Origin: Clostridiales bacterium
Lineage (GTDB): Bacteria > Bacillota > Clostridia > Saccharofermentanales > Saccharofermentanaceae
Length of the DNA: 64,000 nt
Direction: 5' to 3'
Assembly (NCBI GenBank): GCA_017620475.1
Contig: JAFZQI010000046.1
Location: 1-64,000 of the forward strand
Position 1 is the first letter of the stretch. Each line of letters opens with the position of its first letter. Both the position numbers and the translations under genes were made by a program. Below the pieces are notes generated by a model, which was not told where the DNA came from, searched no databases, and saw only the letters and a program-made list of their open reading frames with translations. Of this stretch, positions 1-9,340 are shown piece after piece.

Positions 1-1110
1 ATGAAGGAGCCGCTGTTCTGGATCCATCTCAATATGGACTATCCGTTCAATCTTCAGGGCATTCTTTATTTCCCGAAGACAAATAATGTCTACGAAACGC
101 TCGAGGGCCGCATTAAGATCTATAATCATCAGGTTTTCGTAGCGGATAACATTGAAGAGGTCATCCCGGAATTCCTTTTCCTCCTACGCGGATGCCTGGA
201 TTGCACCGACCTGCCGCTGAATGTTTCCCGTTCGGCGCTTCAGCAGGATGAATATGTCAAGAAACTCAGTTCGCATATTATTCGAAAGGTATCCGATAAA
301 CTTAATGAAGTGTTTAAGAATGACAGGGATAGCTTCCAGGGATACTGGAATGATATCAGCATCTTCGTCAAGTACGGAATGATGAAGGAAGAGAAGTTCT
401 ATGAGAAAGTGAAGGATATCTGCCTCTTCAAGACCGTCGATGATGAGTATTTCACGCTCAAAGAACTGACAAAGGATAAGGAGAAGGATACGGTAAGATA
501 CACCAAAGCTCCGGATCAGCAGGCGGCATACATTGCCATGGCGAAAGAGAAGGGTTTCGATGTTGTTGTACTTAATGAAGAACTCGATAACAACTTCATC
601 TCTTTCCTCGAGTATAAGCAGAATGATGTGAAGTTTAAGCGTGTCGATGCTGAGCTTGAAGGCGAATCGGCTTCGGAAGATGAGGCGAAGACGCTAAGTG
701 AACTCTTCAAGACTGCAACCGGTGAGGAAAAACTGGAGGTTTCCGCGGTGGCGCTTGGTGCCGATCAGCTTCCTGCTTTTATCCGTGAGACGGAAGAAGC
801 CCGTCGTATGGCGGAGATGAGAAAGCAGTTCGAAGCAATGAGAACGGGTAAAGAAGATGATCCGTATAAGAATCTGGACGATATGTTCCCGATCAAGATG
901 GATCTTGTTCTTAATACCGATCATCCTCTTGTTCTGCGGCTTCGTGGTATGGCCGGAGTGGCGGAAGAAAAAGAGAAAATGGATGCGCTTTGCCAGCACA
1001 TCTATGATCAGGCCAGACTGGCCCACGGGTCTCTCGATGCGGAGGGACTTAAGCGCTTCCTGAAGTACAACAGCGAATTGCTGACTGAGGTGGCAGAAAA
1101 ACTGAAATAA
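1..1110 (+). CDS. htpG: Chaperone HtpG (Hsp90 family), 3' part only
   Basis: Middle and C-terminal domains of the cytosolic ATP-dependent chaperone HtpG. The N-terminal GHKL ATPase domain lies before the window, so the Met at base 1 is an internal residue, not a start. The client-binding middle domain is recognised by FWIHLNMDYPFNLQGILYF-type sequence near the beginning and by the catalytic-loop segment LPLNVSRSALQQ (residues 71-82), whose Arg77 corresponds to the ATP-contacting arginine of the Hsp90 middle domain. The C-terminal dimerisation region ends at residue 369. A strong hairpin directly after the stop suggests that transcription ends here, separating it from purL. Confidence 0.95.
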   Translation: MKEPLFWIHLNMDYPFNLQGILYFPKTNNVYETLEGRIKIYNHQVFVADNIEEVIPEFLFLLRGCLDCTDLPLNVSRSALQQDEYVKKLSSHIIRKVSDKLNEVFKNDRDSFQGYWNDISIFVKYGMMKEEKFYEKVKDICLFKTVDDEYFTLKELTKDKEKDTVRYTKAPDQQAAYIAMAKEKGFDVVVLNEELDNNFISFLEYKQNDVKFKRVDAELEGESASEDEAKTLSELFKTATGEEKLEVSAVALGADQLPAFIRETEEARRMAEMRKQFEAMRTGKEDDPYKNLDDMFPIKMDLVLNTDHPLVLRLRGMAGVAEEKEKMDALCQHIYDQARLAHGSLDAEGLKRFLKYNSELLTEVAEKLK

Positions 1111-1157
1111 CACATTTAGCCTTGTTTCCTTTCTCGTAGGAAACAGGGTTTTGTGTT
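1109..1157 (+). terminator. Intrinsic terminator after htpG
   Basis: An 11-base arm (CCTTGTTTCCT, 1120-1130) pairs with AGGAAACAGGG (1138-1148) across a 7-base loop, allowing one G-T pair, and is followed by TTTT. An outer AACACA/TGTGTT pairing extends the structure. It lies directly after the htpG stop codon. Confidence 0.75.
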
Positions 1158-1200
1158 ACCATAGAAAAGTAAGGCGATACATCAATTTGGAGGATTTGTT

Positions 1201-4200
1201 ATGAGTAATCAGGTTCGCAGAGTTTTCTCGGAGAAAAAGAAAGAGTTTGCGGTAGAGGCCGCCGGTCTTCTTAAAGACGTGAAGTCCGATGTCGGCGTGA
1301 AAACGCTGGAAAGTGTCAGGATCTTCCATCGATATGATGTATCGGGATTGACGGATGAAGAGTATGCTCTGGCTAAGGATGTCGTTTTCTCCGAACCGCC
1401 GGTAGACGTGGTTTATGACGAGACGATCGATACAGAAGGCAGCGCTTATGTGCTGGCGATCGAATCCCTGCCGGGTCAGTATGATCAGCGTGCCGATTCT
1501 GCTGCGCAGTGCTGCCAGATCCTGACACAGAAGGAAAAACCGCTAGTTCGTGTTGCCCGTGTGATCGTTTTCTACGGTTCAGTTACGGAAGACCAGAAGA
1601 AGGCTATTGCCAAGTATCTCATTAACCCTGTTGAGTGCCGGGAAGCCTCGATGGATAAGCCGGAGACTTTGGAGGATGTATTTGATGTACCGTCTTCGGT
1701 ACCGACGATCGACGGATTTATATCTAAGTCGAAGGAAGAACTCTCTGAGCTCAGAAAGACCTGGGGCCTGGCGATGTCCGACGCTGATATTCAGTTTACA
1801 CAGGAATTCTTCCAGTCTATTAAGCGTGATCCGACCATGACCGAGATCCGTGTTCTCGATACATACTGGTCTGACCACTGCCGTCATACGACATTCCTTA
1901 CCGAGCTGACCGACGTCAAAATTGACGGTGACAGTGCTTTTGCCGAGGAATTGAAAGGCATTTACGCGAATTATCTGTCAACACGAGAGGAAGTATACGG
2001 CGAGCGCATCAGCAAGAAGCCGGTTTGCCTGATGGATGTTGCGACGATGGCGATGAGAAAACTCAAGAAGGATGGCAAACTTGCTGACCTTGACGAGTCC
2101 GAAGAGATCAATGCCTGCTCCATCAAGATCAGGATCGATGTGGACGGCAAGCCGGAAGATTATGTTCTGATGTTTAAGAACGAGACACATAACCATCCGA
2201 CTGAGATCGAGCCATTTGGTGGTGCGGCGACCTGCCTCGGCGGTGCGATCCGTGACCCGCTCTCCGGCCGATCCTATGTATATCAGGCGATGCGTGTTAC
2301 GGGCGCAGGTGATCCGACGGTTCCGGTTTCCATGACGCTGGAAGGAAAGCTTTCCCAGAAGAAACTCGTTCGTACTGCGGCAGCCGGTTACAGTTCGTAT
2401 GGTAATCAGATCGGCCTTTGCACCGGTCACGTTGATGAGATCTATCATCCGGGTTATGTGGCCAAGAGAATGGAGATCGGTGCGGTCGTAGGTGCGGCGC
2501 CGGCAGAAAATATCGTTCGTGTCCGTCCGAGACCTGATGATATCGTGGTTCTCCTCGGCGGACGTACCGGACGTGACGGTATCGGCGGTGCGACAGGTTC
2601 TTCCAAGGCTCATGACGAGAAGTCCGTTCTCACTTGCGGTTCGGAAGTTCAGAAGGGTAATCCGCCGACGGAAAGAAAGATCCAGAGGCTGTTCCGTATT
2701 CCGGAAGTTTCTAAGATGATCCTGCGATGCAATGACTTCGGTGCCGGTGGTGTTTCCGTTGCAATCGGTGAGCTGGCGGACGGTCTGGCGATTGACCTCG
2801 ATAAGGTTCCGAAGAAGTATGAAGGCCTTGATGGTACCGAGATCGCGATCTCCGAGTCTCAGGAGAGAATGGCGATCGTAATCGATCCGAAGGATGAGAA
2901 AGCGTTCTTCGAATATGCGGCGAAGGAAAACCTTGAGGCGACGGTTGTAGCGGTCGTTACCGAGGAGCCGGTCATGAAGATGACCTGGAAGGGCAATACG
3001 ATCGTGGAACTCCCGAGATCTTTTATTGATACTAATGGCGCTTCGTCCTATGCGAAGGCAGAAGTAATCGAGCCTGATTTTGATAACGGAATTATCGATA
3101 AGACCACCGAAGCCTATGTGGAAGGTGACTTTGCAGCATCGGTGAAGGGCGCACTTTCCTCGCTGGACGGCTGCTCCCGTAAGGGCCTGGTTTCCCGTTT
3201 CGATGGAACGATCGGCGCAGGTACGGTACTGATGCCTTTCGGCGGACGTTATCAGCTTTCTCCTGAGGAAGGTATGGCCTGTAAGATTCCGGTAGAGGAA
3301 GGAAAGACCAATGCGGTCTCTGTTATGGCCTATGGTTTTGATCCGTATTTCTCGGCATGGAGCCCGTTCCACGGTGCATATCATGCTGTAACGGAATCAC
3401 TTCTGCGTCTGGCCTGCCTGGGCTGTGATCCGTTTGCCGCCAGACTGACATTCCAGGAGTATTTCGAAAGAATGGCCGGTGAGAAGTCCTGGGGCAAGCC
3501 GCTGGCAGCTCTTCTTGGTGCTTATCAGGCACAGCTTGATTTCGGTACGGCTTCGATCGGCGGTAAGGACAGTATGTCCGGTTCCTTCAATGAACTGCAC
3601 GTTCCGCCGACGCTTGTTTCTTTTGCTGTCGGTATGACGACAACAGATAAGGTCGTTTCTTCGACATTGGCTTCAGCAGGTGAGAAACTCTATGCTATTA
3701 CCATTAAGCGTGATGATAACGGGCGATATGTGAAGGATCATGCGATCCGTGTTATGAAGTGTCTCACCCAGATCCAGGATCGTGGTCAGCTCCGCTGCGC
3801 CGGTGTTGTACGTTCTGCAGGTATCGCTGCCCGTGTTGCTCAGATGTGTATGGGTAATAAGCTTGGATTCGCATTTGCAGATGGTGTGGATATGGAATCG
3901 CTCTTCAAGCATTCTTTCGGAACAGTGCTCCTGTCCGTATCAGACGGCAATGCAGTGGATAAGATCGAGCAGGTAGGCGGTAAGCTCCTTGGTAAGACAA
4001 CGTCTGAAAAAGCACTGACTCTTGGCGGTCAGTCGATCTCGCTTGATGATGCGATCGACGCATATGTCGGTAAGCTGGAGCCGATCTTCCCGACGATCGT
4101 GGATGAAGGGGCGGCGGTTTCCTACGAAAAGGGTGAGGTAGAAAGAAATGCGGTTACCGCTCCGAGTATCCTTACCGGTGCGAAGCCGAAGGTGTTCATC

Positions 4201-4983
4201 CCCGTTTTCCCGGGTACTAACTGCGAGTATGATACGGCGTTTGCCTTCTCGAGGGCCGGTGCCGAGCCGGATGTTATGGTGATCCGGAACCGTGATTCTC
4301 AGGAGATCGTAGATTCTTTCTCTGAAATGAGCGAGCGGATCAAGAAAGCGAACATGATTATGATCCCGGGCGGGTTCTCTGCCGGTGATGAACCGGAAGG
4401 TTCCGGTAAGTTTATCGCGGCGGCCTTCCGAAATGCGGCTGTGACCGAGTCTGTGCGTGATCTTCTCTTTAACCGTGACGGCCTGATGCTTGGTATCTGT
4501 AATGGTTTCCAGGCCCTAATGAAACTGGGACTTCTCCCGTATGGTGATATCCTCCCTCTGGAGCATGATGGCCCGACGCTGACATTTAACCGTATCGGCC
4601 GCCACCAGAGTGCATATGTTTCTACTAAGATCGTTTCCAACAATTCTCCGTGGCTCAGCTTCACCAATGAGGGGGATACTTACGAGATTGCGATCTCTCA
4701 TGGTGAAGGCCGTTTCTGCGGCTCAGAAGCGCTCCTGAAAGAGCTTTTCGCGAAGGGACAGGTCGCCACGCAGTATGTTGACGATAATGGAAACCCGACA
4801 ATGGATACCGCATTCAATCCGAATGGTTCGATGTGCGCGATCGAGGGAATTATGAGCCCGAACGGCCGTATTCTCGGTAAGATGGGTCATAGTGAACGTA
4901 TGGGTAATGGCGTTGCTAAGAATATTCCGGGTCAGAAAGATCAGAAGATCTTCGAAGCCGGTGTAAGGTATTTCGTAGGATGA
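1201..4983 (+). CDS. purL: Phosphoribosylformylglycinamidine synthase, single-chain PurL with glutaminase domain
   Basis: Catalyses the fourth step of de novo purine synthesis: FGAR + ATP + glutamine to FGAM, in the cytosol. At 1260 residues it is the large clostridial form in which the PurL synthetase halves are fused to a C-terminal class I glutamine amidotransferase. The amidotransferase starts near residue 1000 (FIPVFPGTNCEYD); its nucleophile is Cys1100 in LGICNGFQ, with His1167 and Glu1169 in ISHGEGRF. The ATP-binding part contains FKNETHNHPTEIEPFGGAAT. The start is set by GGAGG at 1189-1193. The stop overlaps the rsmA start as ATGA, so the two are translationally coupled. No purine riboswitch or clear promoter is visible in the 90-base leader. 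Confidence 0.97.
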   Translation: MSNQVRRVFSEKKKEFAVEAAGLLKDVKSDVGVKTLESVRIFHRYDVSGLTDEEYALAKDVVFSEPPVDVVYDETIDTEGSAYVLAIESLPGQYDQRADSAAQCCQILTQKEKPLVRVARVIVFYGSVTEDQKKAIAKYLINPVECREASMDKPETLEDVFDVPSSVPTIDGFISKSKEELSELRKTWGLAMSDADIQFTQEFFQSIKRDPTMTEIRVLDTYWSDHCRHTTFLTELTDVKIDGDSAFAEELKGIYANYLSTREEVYGERISKKPVCLMDVATMAMRKLKKDGKLADLDESEEINACSIKIRIDVDGKPEDYVLMFKNETHNHPTEIEPFGGAATCLGGAIRDPLSGRSYVYQAMRVTGAGDPTVPVSMTLEGKLSQKKLVRTAAAGYSSYGNQIGLCTGHVDEIYHPGYVAKRMEIGAVVGAAPAENIVRVRPRPDDIVVLLGGRTGRDGIGGATGSSKAHDEKSVLTCGSEVQKGNPPTERKIQRLFRIPEVSKMILRCNDFGAGGVSVAIGELADGLAIDLDKVPKKYEGLDGTEIAISESQERMAIVIDPKDEKAFFEYAAKENLEATVVAVVTEEPVMKMTWKGNTIVELPRSFIDTNGASSYAKAEVIEPDFDNGIIDKTTEAYVEGDFAASVKGALSSLDGCSRKGLVSRFDGTIGAGTVLMPFGGRYQLSPEEGMACKIPVEEGKTNAVSVMAYGFDPYFSAWSPFHGAYHAVTESLLRLACLGCDPFAARLTFQEYFERMAGEKSWGKPLAALLGAYQAQLDFGTASIGGKDSMSGSFNELHVPPTLVSFAVGMTTTDKVVSSTLASAGEKLYAITIKRDDNGRYVKDHAIRVMKCLTQIQDRGQLRCAGVVRSAGIAARVAQMCMGNKLGFAFADGVDMESLFKHSFGTVLLSVSDGNAVDKIEQVGGKLLGKTTSEKALTLGGQSISLDDAIDAYVGKLEPIFPTIVDEGAAVSYEKGEVERNAVTAPSILTGAKPKVFIPVFPGTNCEYDTAFAFSRAGAEPDVMVIRNRDSQEIVDSFSEMSERIKKANMIMIPGGFSAGDEPEGSGKFIAAAFRNAAVTESVRDLLFNRDGLMLGICNGFQALMKLGLLPYGDILPLEHDGPTLTFNRIGRHQSAYVSTKIVSNNSPWLSFTNEGDTYEIAISHGEGRFCGSEALLKELFAKGQVATQYVDDNGNPTMDTAFNPNGSMCAIEGIMSPNGRILGKMGHSERMGNGVAKNIPGQKDQKIFEAGVRYFVG

Positions 4984-5825
4984 ACAAACAGGAGGTGTTG
5001 TCCATACTTGAAAAGTACGGGCTTCAGGCAAAGAGAAGTCTTGGACAGAATTTCCTGTGTAATGATGATGTGATCGGGGATATCCTCGAATTCGCGCAGC
5101 TTGATAAAGATGTGACATGCCTTGAGATCGGTCCCGGTCTCGGGGCATTGTCAGAAAAGGCCGTTCTTCTTGCGGGAAAGTATCTGGCGGTGGAGATCGA
5201 TACATCATTTCAGCAGCGGCTTGAAGATGTAATTGTGAAACCGGGCGGATACATCCTCTTTGAGGATTATCTGCATCTGGATGTAAAGGATCTTCCGATA
5301 CCGGACTTCGCTCCGGATGTTATCCTTTCGAATCTTCCTTACTATGTCATGACTCCGATCATGCTGAAGGTCCTGGGTGATTTCCCGAGATGCCGGAAAA
5401 TGGTGTTTATGGTGGAGGAAGATGCGATAGACCGGATCTTTGCAAAGCCGAGGACGAAGGCATACGGTCCGCTTTCGGTGCTGACTGACCTCTTCGGAAG
5501 TAAGAAGAAATGCTTTACTGTGGAGGCCGGATCTTTCTATCCGGCTCCGAATACGACATCAGCCGTTATCGTGATCGAGAGAAAAGATGAAGCGGCGGAG
5601 GCAGGTCAATGGAATCCGCAATGGATCGGGTTCGTGGAAAGTGCTTTTGCATTACGGAGAAAGACTTTGATCAATAGCCTTTCATCCGGTGGTAAATATG
5701 GGAAAGAGGCCATCCTTGCCGCGTTAAGGAAGATGGGTCTAAAGGATTCCGTGCGAAGTGAAGAACTGATGCCGGAAGAATTTGCAGGATTATTCAAGAT
5801 CCTTCAGGGAAGAGAGGAAAGTTAA
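4980..5825 (+). CDS. rsmA: 16S rRNA adenine(1518/1519) dimethyltransferase RsmA
   Basis: Dimethylates two adjacent adenines in helix 45 of 16S rRNA using S-adenosylmethionine, a late step of small-subunit maturation. 281 residues, normal for KsgA/RsmA. The N-terminal KRSLGQNFL motif, the SAM-binding loop CLEIGPGLGALSEK and the catalytic NLPYYVMTPIM motif (canonical NLPYxI/V) are all present, followed by the small C-terminal helical domain. The ATG overlaps the purL stop (ATGA). A short AAGG about ten bases upstream is the only ribosome-binding sequence, so translation probably relies on coupling to purL. Confidence 0.95.
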   Translation: MNKQEVLSILEKYGLQAKRSLGQNFLCNDDVIGDILEFAQLDKDVTCLEIGPGLGALSEKAVLLAGKYLAVEIDTSFQQRLEDVIVKPGGYILFEDYLHLDVKDLPIPDFAPDVILSNLPYYVMTPIMLKVLGDFPRCRKMVFMVEEDAIDRIFAKPRTKAYGPLSVLTDLFGSKKKCFTVEAGSFYPAPNTTSAVIVIERKDEAAEAGQWNPQWIGFVESAFALRRKTLINSLSSGGKYGKEAILAALRKMGLKDSVRSEELMPEEFAGLFKILQGREES

Positions 5826-5829
5826 GATT

Positions 5830-6309
5830 ATGGCATATGAGCGTATAGCGGACTCGTTGTTTGAGAAGTATTCTTCTTCGGGTAATGATAAAAGTAAGGC
5901 GAAGGTGAAAAAGAGCAAGAAACAGGATAAACCCGTTCTTGCCGAGTATACGCAGCTTCCGAGAGAACCGGAACCGAAAGTCCGCAAGAAATCCAAAAAG
6001 GCCGGTGAGAATTATCCACAGGTCATCTATGTTCGTATTGCCGGGATGAATTACCGTTTTCAGGTGGATTCGGATGAGGAAAAAGCCAAAACTCTCTATT
6101 GTGCGAAGGTGGCGAATGATCTTTTGGCTGAAACGCTTGAGGAGAATCCGATGATCCCGACGAATCAGGCGCTGATCCTTGCATATATGGAAGCGTGCTT
6201 CCGCTGGCAGACTGCGCTTGCGAGTCAGGATGAGAAACCGAAGGAAGCTCCGCTTCTTCCGCTTGAACAGTATTGTAAAGAGAACAATATCCCGATGGAG
6301 GAATTATGA
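5830..6309 (+). CDS. zapA: Cell division protein ZapA-like
   Basis: Probable ZapA, a small cytosolic protein that binds FtsZ and bundles its filaments at the division site. Start chosen at ATG 5830, behind AGAGGAAAG; an earlier in-frame start inside rsmA has no better site. 159 residues: a lysine-rich, probably disordered N-terminus (about 1-65), then a ZapA-like core beginning QVIYVRIAGMNYRF and running to the helix TNQALILAYMEACFRWQ. Bacterial ZapA is usually about 90-110 residues, so the basic N-terminal extension is unusual. A zapA gene directly before a U32 peptidase is a common arrangement in Clostridia, which supports the call. The stop overlaps the next ATG (ATGA). Confidence 0.8.
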   Translation: MAYERIADSLFEKYSSSGNDKSKAKVKKSKKQDKPVLAEYTQLPREPEPKVRKKSKKAGENYPQVIYVRIAGMNYRFQVDSDEEKAKTLYCAKVANDLLAETLEENPMIPTNQALILAYMEACFRWQTALASQDEKPKEAPLLPLEQYCKENNIPMEEL

Positions 6310-8753
6310 GAAAACCGGAACTTCTGGCCCCTGCGGGCTCTATGTCAATGCTTCGTGCCGCGGTGGATGCCGGAGCGGATGCGGTCTATCTGGGATTGAA
6401 TCAGTATAATGCACGAATCCACGCTGATAATTTCACGCCGGAATCGCTCTGTGAAGCACTGGATTATGCGCATCTTCGGAATGCGAGAGTGTATATTACT
6501 CTGAATACGCTTCTTACGGATGACGAAGTCATGGATGCGGTGGAACTGGCGCTGGATGCGTTTATGAAAGGGGCAGATGCTTTCCTTGTCCAGGATAAGG
6601 GACTAGCTTCATATCTTTCGTCTCATTTCCCCCAGATCCCTCTTCACGCCAGTACCCAGATGAATGTGTTTTCGCTGGATCAGGCGGATGAAATGGAAAA
6701 TCTGGGCATGAAGAGAGTGGTTCTTCCTCGTGAATTATCGCTTTCTGAGATCAAAGCCAGAGCGGAGCTTTTCCATGAGCGGGATATCGAAGTGGAAGTA
6801 TTTGTTCATGGTGCTATGTGTGTCTGTTACTCCGGACTTTGCTTATTCAGCAGCATGAATAAGTCCGGTTCGCGATCTGGAAACCGTGGTTCCTGTGCGC
6901 AGCCGTGCCGGCAGAGTTATCAGATATGGGAAGGCGAGCGCGGAATTGAGGTCATAGGTAAACCCATCCGTTCCGGTAAGCTTCTTTCTCCGAAGGATCA
7001 ATCGGCTCTTCCGTATCTGCGCGATTTGATGAGTATCGGAGTTGATTCCCTGAAGATAGAAGGGCGCATGCGTGATGAACAGTATTGTACAGCAGTCGTT
7101 TCGGCTTATCGGCGTATGATCGATGCCATCTTCGAGAATAATGATACGGATGAGGTCTTGAAAGAAGTTAGAAATGATCTTCTTATCACGTTTAATCGTG
7201 GCGGTGATTTCACTACGCAGTATATGCAGGGAAAGAAGGGACCTGATTATCTGTCCGGAGAATATGCCGGTAAATACGGTCTTTACTGGGGGGATATCGT
7301 TGGCGTGAATCCGAAACTCGGAACGATCAATGTTCGGTCTTTTCAGAAGGATGTACCGCAGCGCGGAGATTTTCTATCCGTAAGGAACAAAGAAGAGGAA
7401 GTGGCGAGTTTTCCGATCGGTAAGATCGATATCGATTGGGATGGTGCAATTGTTAAAGGCCTTCATCCGGATGCGATCAGCAAACTGCGAAATGGGATGT
7501 CCGTTTACCGTATGAGTAAGAAGATCGAAGTGCCGAGGGAGAAGATCCGCCGTACACCGATTTCGGGAACGCTAACTAAAGAGGATTCGGGGTATGTGCT
7601 TAAAGTCAGTGTGATGGGAGGCATGTTTGATGGCGTTTCTGCCAGCTGTACTGAAATGATCCAGGAGCCTGGCGACGGTGAACCGCTTACCTGGGTGCGT
7701 ACTGAGGAACAGCTGCGAAAGACCGGACAGACGCCTTTCCGTTTTGCCGAACTGAAGCAGGATGGTGATTTCCCGGTTTTCCTTCGTATTGCCCAGATCA
7801 ATGCAATGCGCAGGGATGCGATGGCATATCTGGCTGAGGCCGTACTCGCTCAACAAAATGCGGGAAGAACTCGAGATTATACTGATGTTCCGGATGAGAA
7901 ACCACATTCTTTCAAAAAACCTGAGAAAATGCATATTACTATAGCGGACTATCTGGATATGCGTCGAATCACCGGCGGCTATGCCTGCGGCGCGGATATT
8001 TATGTGTTTTCTGCATTGCAGATCTTAAGGTCCGGACGTATTCGTTACATCGACGAACTGATGGAGGCGGAACCGGAGGCGAAGGTGGCGCTGCGCCTTC
8101 CCGGTGCTTATAAGGATGATATGATCGAGTCCCTGGATAAGGCTTTTTCTATGCTCAAGACACATGCAGGGAAGCGTTTCCTTGGTTTCTTCGGGACGAA
8201 TATAAATGGCCTGACGATTGGTCTTCTTGCCGGCGCAAATGTTTTTAACCGATTCGGATACCGTTATGAATCGGCCCGGGATCTGCAATTTCTTTTCCCA
8301 TCATATGAACTGTCTGATGAGGAACTGAGAAAACTGGGAACCGATATCCGTGCAGATTCTTTCTCCACGTATATGGCTGTTCACCGCTTTGGACCGATCG
8401 AATGGATGCAGTCTGAATTCTGTCCTTTGGGCCGTCATCAGAAGCATTGTTCTATGTGCACGGAGCATCCTGAAGTATCGATGGGAGAAATGGGCTTAGA
8501 TAAGAGTGATTTGCATCACGATCATCGTGTTGATATAGTATGCTATCCCGGTTTCTGCCGATCGGATCTTTTCGGTGATGCAAAATACCTGATTTCCGGT
8601 TCAACCGTTCAGGAACTGCTTAGACAGGGTATTCCGATTGCCTCTACGGCCCGGTTTATGAATGAAGATCAGGAAGAAAGACGTATGATCATTGAGTCCA
8701 TGTTTGATCAGGATTCTGACGAAGAGGATGGTGAAGATTGGTATGAGTACTGA
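6306..8753 (+). CDS. U32 family peptidase / RlhA-like RNA hydroxylation protein with DUF3656
   Basis: 815-residue member of peptidase family U32. The N-terminal part is the TIM-barrel U32 domain (ELLAPAGSMSMLRAAVDAGA; later VEVFVHGAMCVCYSGLC and RGSCAQPCRQSY, whose clustered cysteines are typical of U32 proteins). The middle matches the collagenase-associated DUF3656 region, and a second U32-like segment with more cysteines (PLGRHQKHCSMC) ends the protein. Family members of this architecture include E. coli RlhA, needed for 23S rRNA C2501 hydroxylation; older annotations call them collagenase-like proteases. Which activity applies here cannot be read from sequence. It is coupled to zapA by ATGA and overlaps dut by 11 bases. 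Confidence 0.88.
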   Translation: MRKPELLAPAGSMSMLRAAVDAGADAVYLGLNQYNARIHADNFTPESLCEALDYAHLRNARVYITLNTLLTDDEVMDAVELALDAFMKGADAFLVQDKGLASYLSSHFPQIPLHASTQMNVFSLDQADEMENLGMKRVVLPRELSLSEIKARAELFHERDIEVEVFVHGAMCVCYSGLCLFSSMNKSGSRSGNRGSCAQPCRQSYQIWEGERGIEVIGKPIRSGKLLSPKDQSALPYLRDLMSIGVDSLKIEGRMRDEQYCTAVVSAYRRMIDAIFENNDTDEVLKEVRNDLLITFNRGGDFTTQYMQGKKGPDYLSGEYAGKYGLYWGDIVGVNPKLGTINVRSFQKDVPQRGDFLSVRNKEEEVASFPIGKIDIDWDGAIVKGLHPDAISKLRNGMSVYRMSKKIEVPREKIRRTPISGTLTKEDSGYVLKVSVMGGMFDGVSASCTEMIQEPGDGEPLTWVRTEEQLRKTGQTPFRFAELKQDGDFPVFLRIAQINAMRRDAMAYLAEAVLAQQNAGRTRDYTDVPDEKPHSFKKPEKMHITIADYLDMRRITGGYACGADIYVFSALQILRSGRIRYIDELMEAEPEAKVALRLPGAYKDDMIESLDKAFSMLKTHAGKRFLGFFGTNINGLTIGLLAGANVFNRFGYRYESARDLQFLFPSYELSDEELRKLGTDIRADSFSTYMAVHRFGPIEWMQSEFCPLGRHQKHCSMCTEHPEVSMGEMGLDKSDLHHDHRVDIVCYPGFCRSDLFGDAKYLISGSTVQELLRQGIPIASTARFMNEDQEERRMIIESMFDQDSDEEDGEDWYEY

Positions 8754-9234
8754 GATTTTTGTGGAGAAAATAAGTGAAGAGGCGATCCTTCCGGCCTATG
8801 CGCATGATGGCGATGCCGGGATGGACCTTTATAGTGTTTCGGATGTGGTTATCGCTCCGGGTGAGACCGTGCTTATCCATACCGGGTTGAAGTTTGCGAT
8901 CCCGAAAGGCTATGAAGTGCAGGTTCGTCCGAGAAGCGGGCTTTCGCTGAATACGCCGCTCCGTATTCCGAATGCGCCTGGCACGATCGACAGCGGATAC
9001 CGCGGTGAGATATGTGTGATCCTGGAGAATACCTCGCCGGAAACGAGTGCACAGGAACAGGACCTTCTGCTGACGGATAAGGGGAACAGGAAAGGTCCGT
9101 ACCATGTGAAAAAGGGCGACCGTATCGCCCAGATGGTAGTTGCCTGTTATGAGACTTCTTCGTTTCAGTTGGTGGAGAGCGTTGAAGGCATCGGGGATGA
9201 CCGCAAAGGCGGTTTCGGATCCACAGGTGTCTGA
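8743..9234 (+). CDS. dut: Deoxyuridine 5'-triphosphate nucleotidohydrolase
   Basis: Hydrolyses dUTP to dUMP and pyrophosphate, keeping uracil out of DNA and feeding dTMP synthesis. 163 residues, trimeric dUTPase type, with all five conserved motifs in order: DAGMDLYS, RPRSGLS, GTIDSGYRGEI (catalytic Asp), GDRIAQMVV, and the C-terminal P-loop-like RKGGFGSTGV. The start is ATG 8743, eleven bases before the end of the U32 gene, behind a GAGGATGGTGAAG stretch; in-frame Mets further upstream lie inside that gene. An insertion around residues 100-120 before motif 4 is tolerated in many dUTPases. Confidence 0.95.
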   Translation: MSTEIFVEKISEEAILPAYAHDGDAGMDLYSVSDVVIAPGETVLIHTGLKFAIPKGYEVQVRPRSGLSLNTPLRIPNAPGTIDSGYRGEICVILENTSPETSAQEQDLLLTDKGNRKGPYHVKKGDRIAQMVVACYETSSFQLVESVEGIGDDRKGGFGSTGV

Positions 9235-9340
9235 CAAACAGTGCTTTTCTAAAGGAAGCGGCATGTGATACCTGCAGTTTATGGTCAATTGCCGGTAGAA
9301 ATGATAAAATATACTAATTCTGACGAAAGGCGTACGAATC

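Noticed and set aside
1111..1200. Purine or PRPP-type riboswitch before purL
   Set aside because: The 90-base leader holds only the htpG terminator and a ribosome site; no aptamer-like conserved sequence.
1978..3384. A 468-codon open frame on the strand opposite purL
   Set aside because: It lies wholly antisense to the well-conserved purL, with no ribosome site and a protein composition (many His, Arg, Ile) typical of a shadow frame.
9289..9315. Promoter for corA
   Set aside because: TTGCCG and TATACT are separated by only 15 bases and no extended -10 is present; too weak to list.
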